Notes under the pieces: model-generated
Seen by the model: the letters and a program-made list of their open reading frames with translations, nothing else
What the model was told of the DNA's origin: nothing
The model's database searches: none
Shown here: piece after piece, positions 54,478 through 63,948 of the stretch
Layout of the letters: each line of letters starts with the position of its first letter
Numbering within the stretch: the first letter of the stretch is position 1
From: Aliiroseovarius zhejiangensis
GTDB lineage: Bacteria; Pseudomonadota; Alphaproteobacteria; Rhodobacterales; Rhodobacteraceae
NCBI RefSeq assembly: GCF_014656375.1
Contig: NZ_BNCH01000006.1
Coordinates: 1 to 64,000, forward strand
Reading direction: 5' to 3'
DNA: 64,000 nucleotides
Translations under genes and position numbers: made by a program

Positions 54478-55340
54478 ATCTCGTACCCCATGGCCTGTTT
54501 GAGCATCCAGAACATGCGCTGAACGCGCAGCCGGAACAGGGTGCCCACAGCGCGCAATTTTTCACCCCAACCGCTCAGCTTGTCGCTATGTAGAACCTTT
54601 GGCGTGTGGACGATCGCGCTGACCGGCATCGCCAGCGCCCGCAAGGTCCACTTCAACCGGTCGCGCGGCGTGTTCCCGTTCACGCCAAACAGTTCCTGCG
54701 TCAGGCGACGCCATTTGTGCTGTAAGGCTGCCCAATCGGACCGAGAGGGATGGCTGACAACCAGATCCTCGCGATAGATCAGGTCATAGCCCTTCGATAC
54801 GGCCCGCGTGCTCCAATCCAGATCTTCCGAGACACCGCCACGGAACCCGCCGACATCTTCAAAAACCTCGCGGGTCGTGACCAGATTGCCAGACCCGGTA
54901 AAGCCCTGAACCTCAATATAATTCTGGAAGTTGAAGGCAAACACGGCCTCGAACGCCTCGGCGCCGCTGCGCGGCGGCGGGGTTTCGTCGAACACATCGA
55001 CCCGCCCGCCGATCAGGTCGGCCAAGGGCGCAACCTCGTGCGCCTTAGCAACCCAATCATCGGCGGCCACGCAGTCGGCGTCGATGAAGAACAAAAGGGG
55101 CGCATCGGTTTCCGCCACACCGCGGTTGCGCGCAGCGGCCGCGCCCTTCTCGGTCTCGGTCACGAAACGGACATCCCGAAACCGGGCCTGCACATCGGTC
55201 AGGGGTGCGGTCGAATTGTTGTCGACCACCAACACCTCGACCCGAGACAGATCGTTGCGCGTCAAGGCCGTCAGGCAACGTGCCAGCCGGTCCGGGTCGT
55301 TGTAGTGGGGGATGATGATGGCAGCGTCAGGCGTAGCCAT
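54474..55340 (-). CDS. Glycosyltransferase family 2
   Basis: A 288-residue GT2 enzyme: AAIIIPHYNDPDRLARCL, VLVVDNNSTAPL and FFIDADCVAADDW (DAD metal site) followed by GGVSEDLDWSTRA, the ED acceptor motif. It is soluble with a basic C-terminal amphipathic part. It starts 14 bases inside the end of the tyrosine kinase gene. It likely adds a residue to the exopolysaccharide unit. Confidence 0.88.
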   Translation of the reverse strand: MATPDAAIIIPHYNDPDRLARCLTALTRNDLSRVEVLVVDNNSTAPLTDVQARFRDVRFVTETEKGAAAARNRGVAETDAPLLFFIDADCVAADDWVAKAHEVAPLADLIGGRVDVFDETPPPRSGAEAFEAVFAFNFQNYIEVQGFTGSGNLVTTREVFEDVGGFRGGVSEDLDWSTRAVSKGYDLIYREDLVVSHPSRSDWAALQHKWRRLTQELFGVNGNTPRDRLKWTLRALAMPVSAIVHTPKVLHSDKLSGWGEKLRAVGTLFRLRVQRMFWMLKQAMGYEI

Positions 55341-56145
55341 ATCCGTATCCGTAAGCCCCATCAGTGTAATGGCTTTTGTTCAGAACAATGCCCATCACAT
55401 TGGTCAGCTCCGACAACTGGCGCTCGGCAATATCCACCTGTTCGACGGTCGAGCGTTCGGCTTCGGCCAGCAACAGGGCGCAATCAACATTGCCCAAAAA
55501 CCCGAAATTGTCATCGGTGCCAATCAGTGGCGGCATGTCCAGAATCATGATGCCCGGCTCATAGTCTTCCTGAAGCTCGTCCAGAACGACTCGTGTCTGA
55601 CTGCTTTGCAATATTTCCGAGGCATTCTCGACGACTCCGCTGTTCAATCCCACCGCAACGTTTTCACCATATCGGCGACCGTGTTCCGCAAAGCTCTTCT
55701 GACCCTTCAGCACGAGACCCATATTGCCGTCGCACTGCAGACCCAGCACTTTGGCCAGCCCCTGCCGTCGCAAATCGAGGTCAAGAAACAAAGTGCGCAG
55801 ATCCGATTGACGCCCAAAACTGAAGATCAGGTTGGCCGCGGTGGTTGTTTTTCCGCAGGCACTGTGCGGCGAAACCAGTGCAATCCGCTTCCAGCCATTG
55901 CTGGCAGCCTGCTGCAAGATCCGTGTGCGCAGCATGTCAAACGGACCAGCAGCCGCACCACCATTCAGCGACACCAACCGGTTTTTCTGAGCCAATGATG
56001 CAGACACCTCGAACGGCTCCAGTTCTGCCCAGGCTTCAGACATGGCAACCGTTGGTTTTGCCGATCTGTCCTGCGCGCGTGGTCTTGGGGACTTCCCATC
56101 TCGTTGTCTGCGTGCCTTTTCGATGGCGGCTTGTAATTTTTCCAT
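55327..56145 (-). CDS. Exopolysaccharide tyrosine autokinase (CpsD/BY-kinase)
   Basis: A 272-residue bacterial tyrosine kinase. Walker A is RIALVSPHSACGKTTTAANL (P-loop HSACGKTT), Walker A' is LRTLFLDLDLRRQG, Walker B is IMILDMPPLIG. The C-terminus DGAYGYGYGYA is a tyrosine cluster of the sort that is autophosphorylated. It works with the Wzz protein encoded just upstream to control chain length and export. Confidence 0.87.
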   Translation of the reverse strand: MEKLQAAIEKARRQRDGKSPRPRAQDRSAKPTVAMSEAWAELEPFEVSASLAQKNRLVSLNGGAAAGPFDMLRTRILQQAASNGWKRIALVSPHSACGKTTTAANLIFSFGRQSDLRTLFLDLDLRRQGLAKVLGLQCDGNMGLVLKGQKSFAEHGRRYGENVAVGLNSGVVENASEILQSSQTRVVLDELQEDYEPGIMILDMPPLIGTDDNFGFLGNVDCALLLAEAERSTVEQVDIAERQLSELTNVMGIVLNKSHYTDGAYGYGYGYA

Positions 56146-56184
56146 CGTATCAGATCCCCTTGGAACAGTTGTTCTTTCCCATCC

Positions 56185-57726
56185 TCACCAGCGCACACCA
56201 ATCTTGTCCATGATCCGTTCAGCCAACAAATCAAGCGGTTGATATAAAGTATGCACCGCATAAACGGCGAAAGGAACGCCCAACAATATGACAATCACAC
56301 CAAGAATGCGCAGCCTGCGACGACGTGCATTTTCACCGGTCGTGGTGATGTATGGAATGGTCGCCAACGGTGCGATACCAAGCTTGGACACAAGATCCTC
56401 GGGACGACGGATGGATTTGTTCAGAAACTCCAACAGAACGATCAAACCGATACCGGCCAGAACGCCGAAGATGCTGCCGCCACCCGCAATCAATGTCCGG
56501 TTTGGTTTGCTGGGGCCGCTTGGAACCGCAGGGGGGTCAATAACCGATATCCGCTGACCGCGAGACATGACCTCGATCCGCTCACCGGTACTGGCGCGCG
56601 ACAGGCGGTCAACGGCAGTGTTGTATTGCAACTGCAGGTTCTCATAATCCAACTGAAGCTCGTCCAGGCGGATCGCATTTGTCGGAGTACGCTCGATCGA
56701 TTTGGTTAACTGTTCCAACTGTTGCGTGGTGTTCTTTTTCTCTTCTTCCAGGATGTTCTGGCGCGCCGAGATCTCGGACAACTGAACATCCAGAAGCGAG
56801 TTTCCCGTCAAGGGTTGGGCATTTTCTTCCGGCGGCAAAGATTGAAGTGTCTTTTCCAAAGCGGCCACCCGAGCCCGAAGCATTTTCACGCGCGGGTTTT
56901 CTTCTGAATATACGGCAAGCGCGTTGTTCAGTGCAGCGCGCATTTCATCCAATTGCTGCTGCTCGGGGGACAAGGCGGGGCCGGCCAGACCGCCAACCTG
57001 TCCTGTGGTTTCAAAGATGCGTACAAGCCGACGGCGTTGCTCCTCCAGGCTGACGGTTTCACGCTCCAATTGCGCAAGACGCTCCTGCAAGAGTGACTGC
57101 TGACCCAGCCGATAGTCCAGGCTTTCAGGAAGCGCGCCGACATTTTCTGTTTTGAATTCTAATATCCGCGCGCTGCTTTCCGCAAGCTCTTGATTAAGCC
57201 GTGATACTTCCTGCTTGAAGAAATCAAGCGTCTGCGACGCACGCCCGGTGCGCGATTGCACATCTTCTTTCTGGATCAGAGTCAGGTATTCATTCAGGAC
57301 ACCCGCTGCTTTTTGCCCTGACGACGCCTCAAAACTGATCGACATAAGCGCCGCCTGATCGCGCCCGGCAGAGCTGCGGATCGACGTTCGCGACCGCATT
57401 GCCTGCGCGATGCGGTCAGGAGACAGCTCACTCTGGTTTTCGAGCACTTGGAACTTGTTGGCGATCTCAAGAAGGTTGGCGCGAGTCATTAGCTTTTGCT
57501 CAACCACCTGCAGTTGCTCCTGCGCTGGTGTACGGGCAGTAGAGGCGGCCAGTTCATCAGGGATTTGCGGCGATTCCACGATCAGCGTCATCTGCGAAAC
57601 GAAAGCCGGCGGCAAGGAAATCGCCATAATGACAGATGCGGCAGAAATAACGGTGGCAACTGCCAGGAAATAGGGAAGTCGTCGTATGAATATGGATCGG
57701 TAATATCTTAAGTTCGTTGCTGTCAT
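56185..57726 (-). CDS. Polysaccharide chain-length regulator (Wzz/GumC family)
   Basis: A 513-residue inner-membrane protein with one membrane segment near each end (about 15-37 and 445-470), a large periplasmic coiled-coil domain rich in Gln and Glu (residues about 150-360) and the PxxP-like motif IDPPAVPSGPSKPNRTLI before the second membrane segment. This is the co-polymerase of Wzy-type systems. It partners the separate tyrosine kinase gene 39 bases downstream. Confidence 0.9.
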   Translation of the reverse strand: MTATNLRYYRSIFIRRLPYFLAVATVISAASVIMAISLPPAFVSQMTLIVESPQIPDELAASTARTPAQEQLQVVEQKLMTRANLLEIANKFQVLENQSELSPDRIAQAMRSRTSIRSSAGRDQAALMSISFEASSGQKAAGVLNEYLTLIQKEDVQSRTGRASQTLDFFKQEVSRLNQELAESSARILEFKTENVGALPESLDYRLGQQSLLQERLAQLERETVSLEEQRRRLVRIFETTGQVGGLAGPALSPEQQQLDEMRAALNNALAVYSEENPRVKMLRARVAALEKTLQSLPPEENAQPLTGNSLLDVQLSEISARQNILEEEKKNTTQQLEQLTKSIERTPTNAIRLDELQLDYENLQLQYNTAVDRLSRASTGERIEVMSRGQRISVIDPPAVPSGPSKPNRTLIAGGGSIFGVLAGIGLIVLLEFLNKSIRRPEDLVSKLGIAPLATIPYITTTGENARRRRLRILGVIVILLGVPFAVYAVHTLYQPLDLLAERIMDKIGVRW

Positions 57727-57820
57727 TTATTTCGTTCCTTGCCTCAACACTATCACGTTTGGACATATGAACGCGTTATGTGATTGAGGTTCGTAGTATG
57801 TTTTTTTACTTCTATCGAAG

Positions 57821-58768
57821 CTAACCCGTTTTCTTGCTCTGAGTGTCGACCCGCCGCCCCGCGCGCAAGAACAACGGGCGGGTCAGGTCATCTTGTCGTT
57901 CGTTCACATCCCTCTCCCCGCCTGCTTCGTCGTCCATCACATTGCTGGCAAAGAACACGCCGTCCTCCAGCACGCTTCGTACGGATTTCACCGATACACG
58001 CTTGTGGTTGCTGCTCCAGGCATACAGCAAGGACAGTTCGCACAGCTGATTGACCAGACGCGGGATGCCCTTGGTGGCGGTAAAGACCTCGGCGCACGCC
58101 AGTGGCGTGATTTCGCGCCCTGACCCACCGGCCACCTTCAGACGGTGTTTGATATAGGCCCGCACGGTCGGCTCATCCATCCCCTCAAGGTGAAAACTGG
58201 CCGCCACCCGCTGTGCCAACTGGCGCATACCGGGGCTGAGCACGATGCCTTTGAGTTCTGGCTGACCGACCAGAATCAGCTGGATCAGTTCATCCTTGTT
58301 GGCGTTGATGTTGGTCAACATCCGCATCTCTTCCAGCCCTTCGCTGGACAGGTTCTGCGCCTCGTCGATGATCAGGACGACCCGGCGGCCTTCGGCATAT
58401 TCCTTGACGATGCTTTCCTGAAATCGCTGAAACAGCGTCACATAGCTTTCCGACGGTTCAAACGGAATGGACAGCGCGTTCATCACCCATTGCAACAACT
58501 CGCCCCGGTCGCCCTGCACATTCGACAACAAGCCAACGCGCACGCTGTCGTCCATCTGGCTCAGCAGTTTCTGCACAAGAGTCGTCTTGCCCGATCCGAT
58601 TTCGCCGGTAATCAGTGTGATCGGTGCACGCGACAGCACGCCAAACTCCAGCACGGCATACGCACGCTTGTGCTGCTTGGACCAGAACAGAAAGCTCGGG
58701 TCGGGCACCAGTGTAAAGGGCCGTTCGGTCAACCCGAAATGCCCAGTATAGAGTTCGTTGGAATCCAT
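57821..58768 (-). CDS. ExeA-like AAA ATPase of the exopolysaccharide locus
   Basis: A 315-residue ATPase. It opens with FGLTERPFTLVPDPSFLFWS, then Walker A TGEIGSGKTTLVQKL and Walker B VVLIIDEAQNLS, and RQLAQRVAASFHL as sensor region. This arrangement is like GspA/ExeA and like the ATPases of XrtA/PEP-CTERM exopolysaccharide loci. The C-terminal tail is disordered and charged. It is the first gene of the minus-strand set. Confidence 0.82.
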   Translation of the reverse strand: MDSNELYTGHFGLTERPFTLVPDPSFLFWSKQHKRAYAVLEFGVLSRAPITLITGEIGSGKTTLVQKLLSQMDDSVRVGLLSNVQGDRGELLQWVMNALSIPFEPSESYVTLFQRFQESIVKEYAEGRRVVLIIDEAQNLSSEGLEEMRMLTNINANKDELIQLILVGQPELKGIVLSPGMRQLAQRVAASFHLEGMDEPTVRAYIKHRLKVAGGSGREITPLACAEVFTATKGIPRLVNQLCELSLLYAWSSNHKRVSVKSVRSVLEDGVFFASNVMDDEAGGERDVNERQDDLTRPLFLRAGRRVDTQSKKTG

Positions 58769-59306
58769 ATTCCTATCTGACTTTCCGGTCCAATATCATA
58801 AAGGCTAATGCGAAGTTGTGGCTAAAAAATGTCAGTGCTTGATGGCTTTCTTGCATATCCTGGGTCGCACTACAAACTTCAAGCGGCACAATGTCTGCTT
58901 TTGGCGTGTTTCGACCTCAGATGCCCGCCAGGGTTCGGGAAAAAGAGAATCAAAGGCCCCGATCCAGCGCAGAGTCGGTGAAATGATGGAAGTGACAGAT
59001 CAATAAAAAAGAAAAGCATTCGTCATTGGGCGCTCAGACGAAACAATATTCCGCCCAGCGAAAGGAAGAGAATGCTTGTAAAATTGTAAGTTACCAAATA
59101 CTTAAAGGATGAATCCGCAAGGTAGGCGGAAATGTGCTACAAATTGGGCAACAATGTGTTAATGTTTCTGCGGGGTAAATTAAGCCGAAAGGCAATTTAA
59201 GCTAATCGGCGGATTCGCAAGCTGCTAGGCCTGCTAGACATAGAGAGTATTTCATCTCGTGGGTTTCCCGTGTCAGGCTGCTGCATTTTTTGAGGTGTAA
59301 GGAAAA
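58769..59306. other. Long AT-rich intergenic region between divergent exopolysaccharide transcripts
   Basis: 538 bases with no convincing gene. The only open frame (58818-59006, 62 codons) has no ribosome site and no family resemblance. The AT content is higher than around it. At 59177-59198, AAATT-AA-GCC-GAAA-GGC-AATTT folds into a hairpin with a GAAA loop, about 110 bases before the sugar-transferase start. It probably holds divergent promoters and a long untranslated leader. Confidence 0.5.
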
Positions 59307-59996
59307 ATGACGACTCATTTTAAGGACTTTTCAAGTGCCGACACCAAGTTGGTGAAGCGCCAAACCTTCCACGTAGCTGATTCTTCCGTTCGTCCGTATC
59401 GTGATCGGTTCAAGCGCCTGTTTGACATTGCCTTTGTCATTGCTGCGGCACCGATTGCCATTCCGCTTATCGGGATCATGCTGCTTCTGGCGGCGCTTGA
59501 TGGCGGCAAACCGTTTTATCGCCAGCGCCGCGTCGGCAAGAATGGTCGCATCTACAAGATGGTCAAGATCCGCACCATGGTCATGAATGCAGACCAGAGG
59601 CTTGAGGCTTATCTGGAAAGCAATCCCGAGGCCCGCGCCGAATGGGACAGCACCCAGAAACTGAAAAACGACCCGCGGATCACAAACATCGGTCGGTTCC
59701 TGCGCAAATCGTCGATGGACGAACTGCCGCAACTTTGGAATGTGCTGATGGGTGAAATGTCGATCGTCGGCCCGCGCCCGATGATGGAAGACCAGAAAAG
59801 CCTGTATCCGGGTGCTGCCTACTATGCGATGCGTCCCGGCATCACAGGACCCTGGCAGGTGTCGGATCGCAACGAGACAACCTTCGCCCAACGCGCAACC
59901 TTCGACACCAAGTATTACTATGATCTGACGTTTAAGAAAGACATCGAAATCCTGGGGAAGACCGTGGGTGTCGTACTGCGTTGCACGGGATACTGA
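59307..59996 (+). CDS. Undecaprenyl-phosphate sugar-1-phosphate transferase (ExoY/bacterial sugar transferase)
   Basis: A 229-residue initiating transferase of the polyprenyl phosphohexose-1-phosphate transferase type. One hydrophobic segment (residues about 35-63) is followed by the conserved FYRQRRVGKNGRIYKMVKIRTM, then RKSSMDELPQLWNVLMGEMS, VGPRP and MRPGITGPWQVSDRN. It starts each repeat unit on the lipid carrier. AAGGA precedes the ATG. A terminator follows directly. Confidence 0.92.
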   Translation: MTTHFKDFSSADTKLVKRQTFHVADSSVRPYRDRFKRLFDIAFVIAAAPIAIPLIGIMLLLAALDGGKPFYRQRRVGKNGRIYKMVKIRTMVMNADQRLEAYLESNPEARAEWDSTQKLKNDPRITNIGRFLRKSSMDELPQLWNVLMGEMSIVGPRPMMEDQKSLYPGAAYYAMRPGITGPWQVSDRNETTFAQRATFDTKYYYDLTFKKDIEILGKTVGVVLRCTGY

Positions 59997-60020
59997 AGCT
60001 CTCTGCTGATTCGCACAGAC

Positions 60021-60054
60021 AGCGCCGGACCTTTCGAGTCTGGCGCTTTTTCTT
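60021..60054 (+). terminator. Rho-independent terminator after the sugar transferase gene
   Basis: AGCGCCGGAC pairs with GTCTGGCGCT over a seven-base loop (ten pairs, one wobble), followed by TTTTTC. It separates the sugar transferase from the exporter gene, which must then have its own promoter. Confidence 0.88.
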
Positions 60055-60250
60055 TGTTTTCCTGATCCGTCCGGCTATCCGATGCAGCCCCGAAACGGCT
60101 CGATTTTGTTGCTTTGACCGCAAGTGCCACAATTGGGGTGCATATTCGCGACATATCCGTCTGAAGGCAGGACAATCGGTTTTTACCGTTTGATTACAAA
60201 CCGGACCGGGTTATTCTTTAATTCGCCTTTTCGTCGCTAGGGGATTTACG

Positions 60251-60835
60251 ATGCTAAAACAAATTTTGACGCTTCTTGCTGCTGTATGCGCGTTCGGCCT
60301 TGTCACGGCGAACGGTGCATTGGCTCAGAATGGGTATAAAATCCGCTCAGGCGATACTCTGAACATTGAGGTGGTCGAGGATGCAAATCTGAACCGCTCG
60401 GTCCTGGTGCTGCCTGATGGCTCGATCAGCTTTCCGTTCGCCGATGGAGTGCGCGCCGCTGGTCGGACAACCGGGCAAGTTGCCAGCGCTCTGGCCAATG
60501 CGATGGCATCCAACTTCGCCTCCACGCCTAATGTTTATGTTTCCGTCGGCCAATTGGCGGAACGCACGATCGCCGCTCCAGCCGCTATTGCAACATATGA
60601 TATCTATGTCGCGGGTGAAGTTAACAATCCGGGCAAGCTGGATGGCACCCGCGGCATGACGGTGCTGCAAGCCATTGCACAAGGGGGTGGTCTGACCCGC
60701 TTTGCCGCCGCGAAACGTATACAGGTGCGTCGTGGCAGCGCGATTTATGGCTATAACTATCACACCAACGCAGGCAACATCCGCCTGCAAGAAGGCGACG
60801 TGATCATCGTGCCGCAGCGCAAACTTTTCGAGTAA
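60251..60835 (+). CDS. Polysaccharide biosynthesis/export protein (Wza/GumB-like)
   Basis: A 194-residue protein with a signal peptide (cleavage after ANGALA, residue 25). A Poly_export domain (about 27-100: YKIRSGDTLNIEVVED, VLPDGSISFPFADGV) is followed by one SLBB domain (about 112-190: YVAGEVNNPGKLDG, TVLQAIAQGGGLTRFAA). Shorter than Wza, like GumB, and no lipobox Cys. It forms the outer-membrane exit channel together with other subunits. AGGGG precedes the ATG. Confidence 0.9.
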   Translation: MLKQILTLLAAVCAFGLVTANGALAQNGYKIRSGDTLNIEVVEDANLNRSVLVLPDGSISFPFADGVRAAGRTTGQVASALANAMASNFASTPNVYVSVGQLAERTIAAPAAIATYDIYVAGEVNNPGKLDGTRGMTVLQAIAQGGGLTRFAAAKRIQVRRGSAIYGYNYHTNAGNIRLQEGDVIIVPQRKLFE

Positions 60836-60868
60836 GCGCGCCGGCCTAAAACGAGCAGAGGAAAACAG

Positions 60869-62272
60869 GTGGGACACAAAAAAAAGATAGCCACCCTCCT
60901 GGCTGGAACCAGCCTTGTTGCAACCGGGTTGGTTCCCGCCACAGGTCAGGATGCTGGCGCCGACGCGGCGGCCCAAGGCTTTGCATTGACCCTTGGGATC
61001 GAATCCACTCTTCGGGTCAATGACAATCTCAGTTTCAGCGATCCATCCCCGGGCACGTCAACCCTATGGGACAACACCGTGAGGTTCGGGCTGCTGAGCG
61101 AGACGGGTGTTGCGCGGTTCAGTGCTGATCTGGCTGGAACCATCCGGACCGCTGCATTTCCCGGACAATCGACCGACACAACCTTTGACGATCCGTCCAT
61201 CGTACTTGGGTATCAGTTGGAAAGCGCCGACAGCCTGCTTGAAGCCGAACTGAGCTACCGACAGGTGTCGCTGCAATTCGAAGATCCGTTGGCAGGTATT
61301 GATGAACTGATTGAAGACGGGCTTGAGCCTGACGATCTCGTTCCCTCAGACGGTGTGCGCGGTAACTACGGCGCGTTGGTTTCTTTCGAAACGGGGCGCA
61401 CTGCTCCTTTCGGATTCGGTACAGTTCTGGAATACGACAAAACCGAATACTGGGATACGACGGATCCGGGCAACTATGACGATGAAACCACGGCGGCTGA
61501 AATCTTCGCCCGTTTGCAGTTTTCGCCCGTGATGGAGGGCCGCATTGCGCTGGACTGGGAACAGTATGACGCAATGAACGCGGTCCGCACCTCGCGCCGT
61601 ACTGTTGGGGCCACCGCCAGCTTGACTTACGAGATCGACCCGATCACTCGTGTGACCGCAAGTCTGGGCTATTCCGAGATCGAGGAAACGAACCTAATTG
61701 GAACGACACTGCAAGACGGCGTGACCGGCGGTCTTTCCGTGACACGCGATTTTCCTCGTGGAAACATCACCGCAGAATACACAACTGACATCAGCACCAC
61801 CGGTCGTCGTGACACAATCGAAGTGCAGGGTGAACTTGAAACACCAGGCGGATCAATCACCGCAGGTGTCGGAGCGACACGGTCGAATGCCGGCGATGTA
61901 AACTGGATCGGAAGTCTGGGTTATAACAACGAACTGGCTTTCGGTATAGTCAATGCCTCGCTCGAACGCAGCTATGACACCTCGGACGGCGGGGTCGAAA
62001 ACCGCTCGACCACCGCGTCGCTCGGTTTTGACACAGATGTCTCGCCCAATGCCTCTTTGGGGTTTGAATTGGACTATGCAGAAGTGACAAATGTCGCAAC
62101 CGGTGCCACCACATCCGTATCTGGTTTCCGCGCCACCTATAATCGTGACCTGACGGCAAATTGGGATATGATCGCAGGCTACGAGTATCGCAAGCGTCGG
62201 CAACCGGGTGACACTGACCGTGAAAGCAACGAGTTGTTCGTCACGTTGGAACGCGAATTTAGCATTCGCTGA
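60869..62272 (+). CDS. Outer-membrane beta-barrel protein of the exopolysaccharide locus
   Basis: A 467-residue protein with an N-terminal export signal (residues 1 to about 30, TGLVPATGQ) and a run of alternating short strands (GSITAGVGATRSN, NASLGFELDYAEV, WDMIAGYEYRKRR) ending in an aromatic-flanked terminal strand (LFVTLEREFSIR). This resembles the beta-barrel proteins in EPS and PEP-CTERM loci. GTG start with AGAGGA upstream. It lies 33 bases after the exporter gene and is followed by a terminator. The exact role is unknown. Confidence 0.75.
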   Translation: MGHKKKIATLLAGTSLVATGLVPATGQDAGADAAAQGFALTLGIESTLRVNDNLSFSDPSPGTSTLWDNTVRFGLLSETGVARFSADLAGTIRTAAFPGQSTDTTFDDPSIVLGYQLESADSLLEAELSYRQVSLQFEDPLAGIDELIEDGLEPDDLVPSDGVRGNYGALVSFETGRTAPFGFGTVLEYDKTEYWDTTDPGNYDDETTAAEIFARLQFSPVMEGRIALDWEQYDAMNAVRTSRRTVGATASLTYEIDPITRVTASLGYSEIEETNLIGTTLQDGVTGGLSVTRDFPRGNITAEYTTDISTTGRRDTIEVQGELETPGGSITAGVGATRSNAGDVNWIGSLGYNNELAFGIVNASLERSYDTSDGGVENRSTTASLGFDTDVSPNASLGFELDYAEVTNVATGATTSVSGFRATYNRDLTANWDMIAGYEYRKRRQPGDTDRESNELFVTLEREFSIR

Positions 62273-62320
62273 TCCGCCCCTGTCGCGCAATTCCCGCTTG
62301 GTGACATATTCACAAAGGAG

Positions 62321-62355
62321 AACCCACCCGGGCGCCATCGCCGGGTGGGTTTTTT
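62321..62355 (+). terminator. Rho-independent terminator after the beta-barrel gene
   Basis: AACCCACCCGG pairs perfectly with CCGGGTGGGTT (eleven pairs) across a nine-base loop and is followed by six Ts. It ends the plus-strand exporter transcript; the TolC-like gene converges from the other side. Confidence 0.92.
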
Positions 62356-62384
62356 GAACACGCGCCCGATGGGCGCGGACGCTG

Positions 62385-63818
62385 TCAGTTGGTCACTGAG
62401 CTGGCTGACTTCACCTCGACCACGGTCTCTTCCTCAACCTCACCGACCTGGCTTCCCGCCCCCAAAGCGATGTTCAGGCGCACATAGTTGCGGGCCAGAA
62501 GGCGCAGGTTGTCGGCAAGGGCGGTGTCGGCATCAGCGATCCGTTCCTCGGCGCTGATCAGGTCGCGGATGGTGGCGCCTTCGCGTGTCAGAAGCTCTTG
62601 CGTCAGGTCGCGGGCTTCGCGGTTCAGACGCACGCGGCGTTGTGATTCCACAACGGCGTTTCGGCTGCCCTGATAGGCGGCAAGGGCGCTCTCGACCTCG
62701 CTCACCGAGCGCAGGACGGCGGATTGCCAACCAGCATAGGCCTGACGGGCGACGGATTGTCGAGCAGCGACACGCGATTTGTCCGCTTTCATCGGCAAGG
62801 ACGGCAGATTCAAGGTAGGCCCGATGGAATATTCCAGCCCATCCGCCCCGCTGGTCGCGCCATAGCCAATCATGCCGCTCAGCGACAGCGACGGGTACAT
62901 ATCGGCCCGCGCAATGCCGACATTCGTGACGGCTTCGTAATAACTGCGTTCGGCGATTTTCATATCAGGCCGATTGCGCAGAATGTCCGCGGGAACGCCG
63001 GTTTTCAGGGTTTTCGACGGGCGGGGCTGACTGGCATTGCCATCCAGACTGACACCCAGCCGACCGGGGGCGACACCGGTCAGAACCGCGATCTCGGCCT
63101 TGCCCGCGCGGATGGCGGCAATCAGGGCCGGGATCTGCGTCTGGGTTTCGGCGACCAGGGCTTCGGTCTGGACCACATCAAGCTTGGTGGCTGCACGCTG
63201 GTCGAACAACTGCTTGGTCTGCGTGACAGCATTGCGGCGCGAGGCAAGCTGCTGGCGCCGCAAATTCAGCAATCGCTGATTATAGCGCAGGTCCACATAG
63301 GCATTGGCCAGGTTCAGCAACACGGTCAGACGGGCGGCGTCCTCTTCGGCATCCGCAATGTCAATCCGCGCACCGGCGGCCTGAACCTGCTGACGGCGCA
63401 ACCCATAGGGGTCAAGCAGCCAGTCCAGGTTCAGTCGTGCGTTGCTGCTGTGGCGCGCCGTGCCGCCGGGAGGTTGCGCATAACGATGCGTCGCCGTGGG
63501 TGTTGCGGTCAGCAAACCGGGGATCGTGTCGCGGTTTGCGCGTGCCTCGACCACTTTTTCGCGGGCGATCTCAAGGTCGTAATTCCCGGCCAGCGCCCGT
63601 TCGACCAATGTGTTCAGGACCGGATCCTTGAACCCCATCCACCAAGTGTCATCCGCCAAAGGCACCGGAACCGCCTGCGACGAAACACTGGAATAGGATT
63701 TGGCGAACTTGAAGAAGGGGAGTTTGTACGGTTCATCGGTCGCACACCCGGACAGCCCCATCGTGGCCACCAGAACGCACCCCAGGACCGGCGCTTTACG
63801 CCTGCTCATTTGTTTCAT
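62385..63818 (-). CDS. TolC/NodT-family outer-membrane efflux lipoprotein
   Basis: A 477-residue efflux channel. The lipobox LSGC puts the lipidated Cys at residue 25. Two repeats of the OEP family with long coiled-coil helices follow (ALAGNYDLEIAREKVVEARAN, RLLNLRRQQLASRRNAV, later the matching YQGSRNAVVESQRRV region), and the signature RNRPDMKIAERSYYEAV is present. It serves RND or HlyD-type efflux. A divergent gene starting at 63949 could encode the partner. Confidence 0.9.
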   Translation of the reverse strand: MKQMSRRKAPVLGCVLVATMGLSGCATDEPYKLPFFKFAKSYSSVSSQAVPVPLADDTWWMGFKDPVLNTLVERALAGNYDLEIAREKVVEARANRDTIPGLLTATPTATHRYAQPPGGTARHSSNARLNLDWLLDPYGLRRQQVQAAGARIDIADAEEDAARLTVLLNLANAYVDLRYNQRLLNLRRQQLASRRNAVTQTKQLFDQRAATKLDVVQTEALVAETQTQIPALIAAIRAGKAEIAVLTGVAPGRLGVSLDGNASQPRPSKTLKTGVPADILRNRPDMKIAERSYYEAVTNVGIARADMYPSLSLSGMIGYGATSGADGLEYSIGPTLNLPSLPMKADKSRVAARQSVARQAYAGWQSAVLRSVSEVESALAAYQGSRNAVVESQRRVRLNREARDLTQELLTREGATIRDLISAEERIADADTALADNLRLLARNYVRLNIALGAGSQVGEVEEETVVEVKSASSVTN

Positions 63819-63948
63819 TTTGCTACCCGTCTGCCTCGTCAGTCGTCTGTGCGACTGTTGTATTTACGGTTGTTATTGGAGGCAGACTGGCACAGAACCC
63901 TGTTTTCACCAAGAAATACTGCGTTTTTCGCCAAACTGCGAGTGAGAC

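Noticed and set aside
58818-59006. Possible 62-residue gene in the exopolysaccharide intergenic region
   Set aside because: No ribosome site, no hydrophobic or conserved pattern; composition looks non-coding.
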